The notes below the pieces were generated by a model. That model was not told the origin of the DNA. It saw only the letters and a program-made list of their open reading frames with translations, and searched no databases. Shown one piece after another: positions 54,711-62,399 of a stretch of 64,000 nucleotides of DNA. A program made the position numbers and the translations under genes. Within the stretch, counting starts at the first letter, position 1, and every line of letters begins with the position of its first letter. Location: assembly GCF_025821665.1 (NCBI RefSeq), contig NZ_JACKSJ010000047.1, positions 31,778 through 95,777 of the forward strand, written 5' to 3'. The DNA comes from [Mycobacterium] manitobense. Lineage in GTDB: Bacteria > Actinomycetota > Actinomycetes > Mycobacteriales > Mycobacteriaceae.

Positions 54711-56345
54711 GTGAGCAGATTCACCGAGACCATGTACCGCAACGCCCAGTGGAGCCTGAAGGGTCTCAACACCGGGGAGCCGCACGCGCCGATCCGGCAG
54801 ACCTGGGCCGAGGTGCACCAGCGCGCCCGCCAGATCGCCGGTGGCCTGGCCGCGGCGGGTATCGGCCACGGCGACGCCGTCGCGGTGCTCGCCGGCGCGC
54901 CGGTGGAGATCGCGCCGACCGCGCAGGGCGCCTGGATGCGCGGCGCCAGCGTGACCATGCTGCACCAGCCCACCCCGCGGACCGATCTGGTGCGCTGGGC
55001 GGAGGAGACCACCGCGGTCATCGAGATGATCTCGGCCAAGGCCGTCGTGGTGTCGGACCCGTTCATGGCCGCCGCGCCGGTGCTGGAGAGCATCGGGATC
55101 ACGGTGCTCACCATCGAGAATCTGCTGAAGAGCGATCCGATCGATCCGATCGACACCGACGACGACGACGTCGCGCTCATGCAGCTGACGTCGGGCTCGA
55201 CGGGGTCGCCGAAGGCGGTGCTGATCACCCACGCCAACATCGTGGCGAACGCCGAGGCGATGATTGTCGGCTGCGACTTCGACATCGACTCCGACGTGAT
55301 CGTGAGCTGGCTGCCGTGCTTCCACGACATGGGCATGACCGGCTACCTGACCGTGCCGATGTACTTCGGCGCCGAGCTGGTGAAGGTCACGCCGGTCGAC
55401 TTCCTGCGTGACACGCTGCTGTGGGCCAAGCTCATCGACAAGTACAAGGGCACCATGACGGCCGCCCCGAACTTCGCCTACAACCTGTTCGCCAAGCGGC
55501 TGCGCAGCCAGGCCAAGCCCGGCGACTTCGACCTGTCGTCGCTGCGCTGGGCACTGTCCGGGGCCGAGCAGGTCGATCCCGCCGATGTCGAAGATCTCTG
55601 CGACGCCGGCGCACCCTTCGGGCTGCGTCGCGAGGCGATCATCCCCGCCTACGGGATGGCCGAGACCACGGTGGCCGTGTCGTTCTCAGAGTGCGGCGGC
55701 GGCATGGTCGTCGACGAGGTCGACGCCGACCTGCTGGCCGTCCTGCACCGCGCCGTCCCGTCGAACAAGGGCCACACCCGGCGTCTGGTGTCCCTCGGTC
55801 AGCCCCTCAAGGGCCTCGAGGTGCGCGTCGTCGACGAAGACGGCGCGGAGATGCGGCCGCGGGCCGTCGGCGTCATCGAGACCCGCGGGACGCCGGTCAC
55901 GAAGGGTTACATGACAGTCGCCGGCTTCATCGCCGCGCAGGACGAGCGGGGCTGGTACGACACCGGTGACCTCGGCTATCTGACCGAGACCGGCGATGTG
56001 GTGGTGTGCGGGCGGATCAAGGACGTCATCATCATGGCGGGCCGCAACATCTATCCGACCGACATCGAGCGCGCCGCGGCGCGGGTCGACGGAGTGCGGC
56101 CCGGCTGCGCGGTGGCGGTGCGGCTGGAGGCCGGGCGGTCGCGCGAGACGTTCGCCGTCGCGGTGGAGTCCAAGAGCTATCAGGACCCCGACGAGGTGCG
56201 CCGCATCGAACGCCAGGTGGCGCACGAGGTCGTCGCCGAGGTGAACGCGCGGCCCCGCAACGTCGTGGTCCTCGAACCGGGCACGATCCCGAAGACGCCG
56301 TCGGGCAAGCTGCGGCGCGCACACGCGCTGACCCTCGTCACCTGA
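54711..56345 (+). CDS. Fatty-acyl-AMP/CoA ligase (FadD-type)
   Basis: A 544-aa ANL-superfamily adenylating enzyme, starting at GTG. Motifs: [16 protein letters not shown] (A3 P-loop), [19 protein letters not shown] (A5), [10 protein letters not shown] (A7), [18 protein letters not shown] (A8) and [10 protein letters not shown] with the A10 catalytic Lys. The HDMGMTGYL region and overall plan resemble fatty-acyl-AMP ligases (FAAL), but the FAAL-specific insertion cannot be confirmed by eye, so a CoA ligase is equally possible. No PKS/NRPS gene is near. It is transcribed from a long leader with a probable operator. Confidence 0.88.
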   Translation: MSRFTETMYRNAQWSLKGLNTGEPHAPIRQTWAEVHQRARQIAGGLAAAGIGHGDAVAVLAGAPVEIAPTAQGAWMRGASVTMLHQPTPRTDLVRWAEETTAVIEMISAKAVVVSDPFMAAAPVLESIGITVLTIENLLKSDPIDPIDTDDDDVALMQLTSGSTGSPKAVLITHANIVANAEAMIVGCDFDIDSDVIVSWLPCFHDMGMTGYLTVPMYFGAELVKVTPVDFLRDTLLWAKLIDKYKGTMTAAPNFAYNLFAKRLRSQAKPGDFDLSSLRWALSGAEQVDPADVEDLCDAGAPFGLRREAIIPAYGMAETTVAVSFSECGGGMVVDEVDADLLAVLHRAVPSNKGHTRRLVSLGQPLKGLEVRVVDEDGAEMRPRAVGVIETRGTPVTKGYMTVAGFIAAQDERGWYDTGDLGYLTETGDVVVCGRIKDVIIMAGRNIYPTDIERAAARVDGVRPGCAVAVRLEAGRSRETFAVAVESKSYQDPDEVRRIERQVAHEVVAEVNARPRNVVVLEPGTIPKTPSGKLRRAHALTLVT

Positions 56346-56392
56346 GCGAGGTTCCCGTCCCCGGTTGCCGGCGTTGGGTAGATTCACCCCAG

Positions 56393-57199
56393 ATGCACGA
56401 CTACGAACGCCAGCCAGGCCGGGCGGTCCCACCCGAGCCCGAGTTGTCGCGCGCCGAACTGGACGAGCACGAGGCCGATCTGTACGCCGGGCTCAGCGGC
56501 GTGGCGGGCATCGTGGCGGGTGCGAAGCCGGTGAACGAGCTGATGCAGGAGGTCGCCGAGTTCGCCGTGCAGGCGATTCCCGGTATGCAGGGCGCAGGCC
56601 TGACCGTGGTCGACAAGGTCGGCGACACCCCGCGCATCGAGAGCTGGGCCGTCACCGCGGACTTCGTCCGGCAGATCGACAGCGTGCAGTACGAGACCAC
56701 CGGCGAGGGGCCGTGCATCACCAGCATGCGGTCGCGTTGCCCGGTGGTCAGCGGGTCGCTGGGCTGCGACCCGCGCTGGCCGCACTTCGGCGGGCACGTC
56801 GCCCGGATGGGTGTGCATTCGGCGTTGTCGCTGCCGCTGATCGTCGGTGACGACGTGATCGGCGCCATCAATGGTTATGCGTTCGACCGCGACGCGTTCG
56901 CCGAGCATGCCGTGCAGTTGGGCGCGCAGTTCGCCGGGCCCGCGGCGGTTTCGGTGTACAACGCGAGGCTGCTGGCCAGGGCGCAGAAGCGCACCGACCA
57001 GTTGCGGCTCGCGCTGGAGAGCCGCGCGGTCATCGACCAGGCGATCGGCATCCTGCGCAGCCGCACCGGCGGCACGGCGGAGGAGGCCTTCGACCGGTTG
57101 ATCAGGATCAGCCAGACCGAGAACGCCAAACTCCGCGACGTCGCCGACAGGATGGTCGAGGAGGCTGTCCGGCGGGCCCGCGCCCGGACCCGGGGCTGA
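56393..57199 (+). CDS. GAF-ANTAR antiterminator-type regulator
   Basis: A 268-aa protein. A GAF-like sensor domain (~residues 35-195) ends in QFAGPAAVSVYNARLLARAQ, then the ANTAR RNA-binding domain (~205-265): LRLALESRAVIDQAIGILRSRTGGTAEEAFDRLIRISQTEN with the invariant Ala and aromatic/Leu pattern. ANTAR proteins bind paired hexaloop hairpins in mRNA leaders to prevent termination. ATG 56393 is chosen. It abuts the convergent second GAF-ANTAR gene (57200) without a base between. Confidence 0.88.
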   Translation: MHDYERQPGRAVPPEPELSRAELDEHEADLYAGLSGVAGIVAGAKPVNELMQEVAEFAVQAIPGMQGAGLTVVDKVGDTPRIESWAVTADFVRQIDSVQYETTGEGPCITSMRSRCPVVSGSLGCDPRWPHFGGHVARMGVHSALSLPLIVGDDVIGAINGYAFDRDAFAEHAVQLGAQFAGPAAVSVYNARLLARAQKRTDQLRLALESRAVIDQAIGILRSRTGGTAEEAFDRLIRISQTENAKLRDVADRMVEEAVRRARARTRG

Positions 57200-57958
57200 T
57201 CAGCCCGGCGGGTGCACGCGCAGGGCGGCGATGCCCGACAGCAGCGTCTCGCGCTCGGCGCGCTGGGTCACCAGTCGCCGCGCGATGTCGGTGAGGTGCT
57301 CGTTGTGGGCCCGCGCGTAGGACCGCAGCAGGGTGAACGCCTCGTCCATGGACACGTCGAGGGTCTCACGCAGGAACCCCTTGGCCTGCTCGACGACGAC
57401 CCGGCTGCTCAGCGCGGCCCGTAGCCTGCCGAACACCGTCGACGGGTTGGCCGGATGTTCCTGCAGGATCGCCACGCAGGCGATGTGCGCGAGGGTCTGT
57501 CCGACCAGCCGGTCGGCCTCGTTCAGTTCGCCGCGATGAGTGCCGAACAGTCCGAGCGCCCCGAGCACGATGCCGGCGGCCCGCATCGGGACCGCGTGCA
57601 CCGCGACGAAGCCCGCGTCCACCGCCGCGGGCACGAAGTGCGGCCAGCGGGCGCTCTCGGTCTGCAGATCGGCAATCGAGACGGGCTGACCCGATGCGTA
57701 GCAGTCGACGCACGGTCCTTCGTCGGCCTGAAGCTGGAACAGCTCGAGCTCGCGGGCCTGCTCGGACGTCGCGGCCACCAATCGCAGTTGGTCCAGGGGG
57801 TCGGCGAGCAGGATTCCGGCGGCGGTCACATCGAGGAGCTGGGCGCACTGCTCGGTGAGCTCGGTGAGCAGGTCGACCACGTCGAAGTCGTCGAGCAGGC
57901 TGTCCACGAGTCTGACCACCGCCTCCAGGACGCGGGTCTCGCGAGGCGTCTCGGTCAC
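57200..57958 (-). CDS. GAF-ANTAR regulator, second copy
   Basis: A 252-aa GAF-ANTAR protein. GAF domain: LLTELTEQCAQLLDVTAAGILL, then LQADEGPCVDCYASGQPVSI, a Cys pair as found in many mycobacterial members, and AGIVLGALGLFG. ANTAR domain at ~180-240: LSSRVVVEQAKGFLRETLDVSMDEAFTLLRSYAR. The stop directly adjoins the stop of the convergent first copy. The third copy lies 36 bases upstream on the same strand, so copies two and three are probably co-transcribed. Confidence 0.88.
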   Translation of the reverse strand: MTETPRETRVLEAVVRLVDSLLDDFDVVDLLTELTEQCAQLLDVTAAGILLADPLDQLRLVAATSEQARELELFQLQADEGPCVDCYASGQPVSIADLQTESARWPHFVPAAVDAGFVAVHAVPMRAAGIVLGALGLFGTHRGELNEADRLVGQTLAHIACVAILQEHPANPSTVFGRLRAALSSRVVVEQAKGFLRETLDVSMDEAFTLLRSYARAHNEHLTDIARRLVTQRAERETLLSGIAALRVHPPG

Positions 57959-57994
57959 GTGGCCTCCTTTGTCGCGATCGTGGTCGCCGGCATG

Positions 57995-58702
57995 TCAGTC
58001 GGCGTCCAGCCGCAGGCGGCGGTCGAGGATGTCGCGCGCCACGTCGGTGGCGCTACGGCCGGTGGCGTATGCATGCGCTCTCAGCCGCACCAGCGCCTCG
58101 GTGGGGTCCACGTCGAGCTGCGCCACGAGCATGCCGGTGGCCTGGCTGACCTCCGCGCGGGACAGCGCGTTGAGTTCGGCCCACGCGTCGCTACCGGGGT
58201 CGTTGGCAGCGGCTTGCAGATCCCCGTCCAACAGGTCGAGCAGCGGGATGCCGGCCACCTCGGCGGCGACGAAGGCGCCGGAGAGTTCCTCCGCCTGCAG
58301 CGGGCCTGGTCGTTGGCGGAACAGGTCGAGTGCCCCGACGTATTCACCGGCGATGACGACGGGCATCGCGAACACGCCCCGGATGCTTCGGGACAGCAGC
58401 GCCGGTGCGTAGGCGGGCCACCGCACCTCCTCGGGGTGCGCCAGGTCGGCCGCCAGGACCGGGGCCCGGCGGGCGATCGAGTCCAGACAAGGCCCCTCAC
58501 CGAAGGTGAACTGCAGGTCGTCGTACTGGCGGGCCAGGTCACTGCTGCTGCCCATGGTCGCGCTGCTGGCACCGCCGAAGATCAGGGAGATGGCCGCGGC
58601 GTCGATGTCGAGCAGCACCACGCACGCTTCGCAGAGGTTGTTCGCCGCCGCCGTGCCGCGCCTGCCGTCGACCGCGGCGCGCAGCTGCTCATGTACGGCC
58701 AC
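57995..58702 (-). CDS. GAF-ANTAR regulator, third copy
   Basis: A 235-aa GAF-ANTAR protein starting at GTG 58702. The GAF domain contains EACVVLLDIDAAAISLIFGG, FTFGEGPCLDSIARRAPVL and MPVVIAGEYVGALDLFR; the ANTAR domain is EVSQATGMLVAQLDVDPTEALVRLRAHAYATGR. Close in plan to the second copy but with different sensor residues. The first in a two-gene minus-strand unit. Confidence 0.85.
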   Translation of the reverse strand: MAVHEQLRAAVDGRRGTAAANNLCEACVVLLDIDAAAISLIFGGASSATMGSSSDLARQYDDLQFTFGEGPCLDSIARRAPVLAADLAHPEEVRWPAYAPALLSRSIRGVFAMPVVIAGEYVGALDLFRQRPGPLQAEELSGAFVAAEVAGIPLLDLLDGDLQAAANDPGSDAWAELNALSRAEVSQATGMLVAQLDVDPTEALVRLRAHAYATGRSATDVARDILDRRLRLDAD

Positions 58703-58853
58703 GTCAGGCCGACGATTGCCGGGCGCCGGAGGCTCCCGGGTGTCGTGGTGCGGAGGTCATGGGTCCAGCCTCCTCTAGGTCGGCGCATTTTACGAACACC
58801 CGGAACCCGTGCGTCATGATCACCGCCGGCCGATCTGAGAAGATCGGTGCATC

Positions 58854-61217
58854 ATGCGGGTCGACGGGCGGGAAATCACCGTATCGGGCAGCCTTCTCCA
58901 ACCGCTGACCCGACGGACGAACGACATCCTGCGCCTGGCGATTGCGACGGTCGTGCTGGCCGTCGTGGTGACCAGTTCTCTGATCACTCGCTACGAGTGG
59001 GACGCACTCGAACGGTCGATCTCGGAGATCGTCAGCTTCCTGACGCCCACCCAGTCGAATCTGGTCTATCTGGTCTACGGCCTGGCGATCCTGGCCTTGC
59101 CGTTCATGATCCTGTTCGGGCTGCTGGTCGGCAGGCAGTGGCGGCTGCTCGGCGCCTACGCCGCCGCGGCGTTCATCGCGGGCCTGGCGCTGTCCATCAC
59201 CGGAAACGGGATCGCCGCTCCGCAATGGCATTTCGATCTGAACGACCGGCTCGACACCCAGCTCTCGCAGTTCCTCGACGATCCGCGCTGGATCGCGATG
59301 CTGGCGGCGGTGCTCACGGTGTCGGGGCCCTGGCTGCCTGCGAAGTGGCGGCGCTGGTGGTGGACGCTGCTGCTGGCGTTCGTGCCGATCCACCTGGTGG
59401 TCTCGGCCGTCGTGCCTGCCCGGTCGGTGCTCGGGCTGGCGGCGGGCTGGTTCGTCGGCGCGCTGGTGGTGCTGGTGGTCGGCACACCGGCGCTGGAGGT
59501 GCCGCTGGACAGCGCGCTGCGCAGGATGGCGCGGCGCGGGTTCGTGGTGATTGCGCTGACGGTGACCCGCCCGGCAGGCCGGGGGCCGCTGCTGCTGACG
59601 GCGACCGCCGAGTCCGGCGCCCGGCTGACCGTCGAGATGTACGGGCCCAATCAGCGCAGCGGCGGCGCGTTGCGCCAGATCTGGCGCAAGCTGCGGCTGC
59701 GGTCGAGCGAGACCGCTCCCCTGCACGCGTCGATGCACCGCACGGTCGAACACCGCGCGCTGATGGCGATCGCGATCGGCGATCTCGGCGTCGCCAACAC
59801 CGCGACGGTGGCGATCGCCACGCTCGAGCGCGGCTGGACGCTGTACACGCATTCGCCGGTGCGGGGCCTCCCACTCGACGCCGAAACCCCGCTGTCGAAG
59901 GTGTGGGGTGCGCTGCGCGTCTTGCACGAGCACCAGATCGCACACGGGGACCTGAGGGTGAGCGAGATCACCGTCGACGAGGGCACAGTGCTGTTCGGCG
60001 GGTTCGGTTACGCGGAGTACGGCGCCACCGACGCCCAACTGCAGTCCGACATCGCCCAGCTGTTGACGACGACCGCCGGCGTCTACGACCCGAAATCCGC
60101 AGTCGAGGCGGCGATCGAGGCCTTCGGCAGGGACGAGGTGCTGACTGCGTCCGGCCGTTTGACCAGATCCGCTGTCCCACAGCGTATCCGGACTGCGGTG
60201 GCCGACGGCAAGGCGGTCATCGAGTCCGCGCGCGAGGAGGTGATGCGCCAGACCGGGGCCGACAAGATCCAGGCGGAGAACATCACCCGGTTCACCCGCA
60301 GGCAGATCATCCAGCTGGTGCTGCTCGGCGCGCTGGTCTACGTCGCGTACCCGTTCCTCGCGACGGTGCCGACGTTCGCCGCCGAGCTGCGCACCGCGAA
60401 CTGGTGGTGGGCGCTGCTCGGGCTGGCGGTGTCGGCGCTCAAGTACCTCGGGGCGGCGGCGGCTCTGTGGGCGTGTTCGGACGGGTTGATCAAGTTCCGG
60501 TACCTGACTGTCATGCAGGTGGCCAACACCTTCGCCGCGACGACGACGCCTGCGGGAGTCGGCGGGCTTGCGCTGTCGACGCGGTTCCTGCAGAAGGGCG
60601 GACTGGGGGCGTTGCGCGCGACGACCGCGGTGGCGCTGCAGCAGTCGGTGCAGGTGATCACGCACGTCTCGCTGCTCATCCTGTTCAGCGCGGTGGCGGG
60701 CGCGTCTGCCGACCTGTCGAAGTTCGTGCCGTCGGCGACGCTGCTGTATCTCGTCGGCGGGGTGGCACTCGGCTTGCTCGGGACCTTCCTGTTCGTGCCG
60801 AAGTTGCGGCGCTGGCTCGCTACGGCGGTGCGGCCGCGGCTGCAGGAGCTGCTCGATGACCTGGCAGCCTTGGCGCGTGAGCCGTGGCGGCTGGCGCTGA
60901 TCGTCCTTGGTTGTGCGGCAACGACACTCGGTGCGGCGTTCGCGTTGTGGGCCAGCATCTCGGCGTTCGGTGGCGACGTGTCGTTGGTCACGGTCACGGT
61001 GGTGACGATGGTGGGCGGCACGCTCGCGTCGGCGGCGCCGACCCCCGGCGGTGTCGGCGCCGTGGAGGCAGCCCTGATCGGCGGCCTGGCCGCCTTCGGC
61101 GTGCCCGCCGCGGTGGCGGTGCCCTCGGTCCTGCTCTACCGGGTGCTGACGTGCTGGCTGCCGGTGTTCCTGGGCTGGCCGATCCTGCGATGGCTGACGC
61201 GCAAGGAGATGATCTAG
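58854..61217 (+). CDS. LPG-synthase-like (UPF0104) membrane protein with an internal pseudokinase
   Basis: A 787-aa membrane protein. The N-terminal ~230 residues contain about six hydrophobic helices; a soluble middle (~235-480) looks like a protein/lipid kinase fold: HEHQIAHGDLRVSEI (catalytic-loop Asp366, but the metal Asn is gone) and LFGGFGYAEYG, where the DFG Asp is Gly383. It is therefore a likely pseudokinase. The C-terminal ~290 residues are the lysylphosphatidylglycerol synthase/flippase-like domain with about seven helices (TTTPAGVGGLALSTRFLQKGG; PTPGGVGAVEAALIGG). Probably a lipid-handling protein in the plasma membrane, regulated by the central domain. ATG 58854. Confidence 0.82.
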   Translation: MRVDGREITVSGSLLQPLTRRTNDILRLAIATVVLAVVVTSSLITRYEWDALERSISEIVSFLTPTQSNLVYLVYGLAILALPFMILFGLLVGRQWRLLGAYAAAAFIAGLALSITGNGIAAPQWHFDLNDRLDTQLSQFLDDPRWIAMLAAVLTVSGPWLPAKWRRWWWTLLLAFVPIHLVVSAVVPARSVLGLAAGWFVGALVVLVVGTPALEVPLDSALRRMARRGFVVIALTVTRPAGRGPLLLTATAESGARLTVEMYGPNQRSGGALRQIWRKLRLRSSETAPLHASMHRTVEHRALMAIAIGDLGVANTATVAIATLERGWTLYTHSPVRGLPLDAETPLSKVWGALRVLHEHQIAHGDLRVSEITVDEGTVLFGGFGYAEYGATDAQLQSDIAQLLTTTAGVYDPKSAVEAAIEAFGRDEVLTASGRLTRSAVPQRIRTAVADGKAVIESAREEVMRQTGADKIQAENITRFTRRQIIQLVLLGALVYVAYPFLATVPTFAAELRTANWWWALLGLAVSALKYLGAAAALWACSDGLIKFRYLTVMQVANTFAATTTPAGVGGLALSTRFLQKGGLGALRATTAVALQQSVQVITHVSLLILFSAVAGASADLSKFVPSATLLYLVGGVALGLLGTFLFVPKLRRWLATAVRPRLQELLDDLAALAREPWRLALIVLGCAATTLGAAFALWASISAFGGDVSLVTVTVVTMVGGTLASAAPTPGGVGAVEAALIGGLAAFGVPAAVAVPSVLLYRVLTCWLPVFLGWPILRWLTRKEMI

Positions 61218-61642
61218 CGCTCCCCCGGCGTGGCCGCCACGCGCAGGTGCCGGCGCTGCGCCAGCTCCTCCTCGCCCACCATCTCGAGCATCGGCTGCCC
61301 CGGCACGCACAGCATGGTGACCGTGAAGCGGACCTTCATGTCATCGCGGTTGTTGCCGTCCTGGTAGTGGATGACGTCGCCGCCGGGCTCCCAGAACGCC
61401 TCGCCCGCCCGCACGACCCGCGGTGCCTCGCCCTCCAACTCGAACAGCATCTCGCCCTCCAGCACGTAGCCGAAGGCGGGGCCGCCGGGGTGCCGGTGCG
61501 GCGGAGTGCCGCGGTTGGCCGGCGGGTACTCGATCTGCACCGTCATCGCATGCGCGCCGGCCGGGATGAATGGCGGCTGTACTTCCTGCAGCACCGTCAG
61601 GGCGGTGTGCCATGCGTCGTCGTAGTCCGTGTTCTGCGGCAT
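61214..61642 (-). CDS. Cupin-domain protein next to an ECF sigma factor
   Basis: A 142-aa cupin (ATG 61642; upstream frame to 61720 lies inside the sigma gene). Motif 1 is PPHRHPGGPAFGYVLEG, with both His but without the usual Glu; motif 2 is GEAFWEPGGDVIHYQDGNN with the third His. A three-His metal site is thus likely. Its stop overlaps that of the convergent membrane-protein gene by 2 bases. It follows the sigma gene by 16 bases on the same strand. It may be a target of that sigma factor or modulate it; no anti-sigma domain is visible. Confidence 0.85.
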   Translation of the reverse strand: MPQNTDYDDAWHTALTVLQEVQPPFIPAGAHAMTVQIEYPPANRGTPPHRHPGGPAFGYVLEGEMLFELEGEAPRVVRAGEAFWEPGGDVIHYQDGNNRDDMKVRFTVTMLCVPGQPMLEMVGEEELAQRRHLRVAATPGER

Positions 61643-61658
61643 CGGTCTTCTCGCTTCC

Positions 61659-62273
61659 TCAGGCGGCTTGGTGGTCGGCGGCGACGACGACGCGCTTGGC
61701 GCGGTGGGCCAGCGCGACACGCAACCGCTCGCGGCCCCGGTAGATCCGCGACATGACGGTCCCGATCGGGACGCCCATCAGCACGGCGGTCTCAGCGTAG
61801 GTGTAACCCTCGATGTCGGCGTAGTAGACCGCGGCACGGAAGCCCTCGGGAAGGCTCTGCACAGCCGCCCTGATGTCGTTGTCCGGCAGGCGATTCAACA
61901 CCTCGTCCTCGGCCGACCACAGGCCGGCCGATTCGTGCGACGCGCTGGCGGCCAGGTCCCAGTCGTGGATCTCGTCGAACGCGGTCTCGGTGACCCGCGA
62001 CTGCTTGCTGCGGTACGTGCTCACCCAGCGGTTGTACTGGATCCGGAACAGCCACGCCCGCAGGTTGGTACCCGGCCGGAAGTTGTGGAATCCCGCGAAG
62101 CCGTGCAGCAGGGTGTCCTGCAGCAGGTCCTCGGCGTCGGCATCGTTGCGCGTCAACCTCCGTGCGCCGCGCAGCAGGACGTCGAGAAGCGGCTCGACGC
62201 CGCGGGCGAAGTGGGCGGCGAGCTCGGCGTCGGGCCGGGCCGTCGCGGTGGTGCCGGTTGCTACGACCTTCAC
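61659..62273 (-). CDS. ECF sigma factor (SigH/E-like)
   Basis: A 204-aa ECF sigma factor starting at GTG. Region 2: NDADAEDLLQDTLLHGFAGFHNFRPGTNLRAWLFRIQYNRWVSTYRSK; region 4: LPEGFRAAVYYADIEGYTYAETAVLMGVPIGTVMSRIYRGRERLRVAL. It most resembles the SigH group, whose members normally have a zinc anti-sigma factor encoded next; here a cupin takes that place. It probably responds to an oxidative or envelope signal. Confidence 0.92.
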   Translation of the reverse strand: MKVVATGTTATARPDAELAAHFARGVEPLLDVLLRGARRLTRNDADAEDLLQDTLLHGFAGFHNFRPGTNLRAWLFRIQYNRWVSTYRSKQSRVTETAFDEIHDWDLAASASHESAGLWSAEDEVLNRLPDNDIRAAVQSLPEGFRAAVYYADIEGYTYAETAVLMGVPIGTVMSRIYRGRERLRVALAHRAKRVVVAADHQAA

Positions 62274-62353
62274 GGTGAACCTCCGAGTGAGTGGGGTGTC
62301 GATGTCCTACTCAGACTCGCGGCTGCGGGGCCCGGGGGGACCCTTGGAAACCC

Positions 62354-62379
62354 GTGGTCCGTGGTCAGTGGTCCGTGGT
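62354..62379. repeat. Direct repeat GTGGTCCGTGGT x2 upstream of the sigma gene
   Basis: Two exact 12-bp copies (62354-62365 and 62368-62379), 14 bp apart, in the 126-base gap between the sigma factor start and the LuxR stop. Such repeats may be binding sites or a replication-slippage product. Confidence 0.55.
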
Positions 62380-62399
62380 GGACACCCCGGGGTCAGGGG

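Noticed and set aside
54448..54714. 88-codon frame before the acyl ligase
   Set aside because: Overlaps the -10/operator, has low-complexity Pro/Thr content and ends inside the ligase start; more likely leader DNA.
58704..61310. Minus-strand open frame of 868 codons opposite the LPG-synthase-like gene
   Set aside because: Composition is Arg/His/Gln-rich with no motif; it is antisense to a gene with clear membrane helices. Long antisense frames are expected at this GC content.
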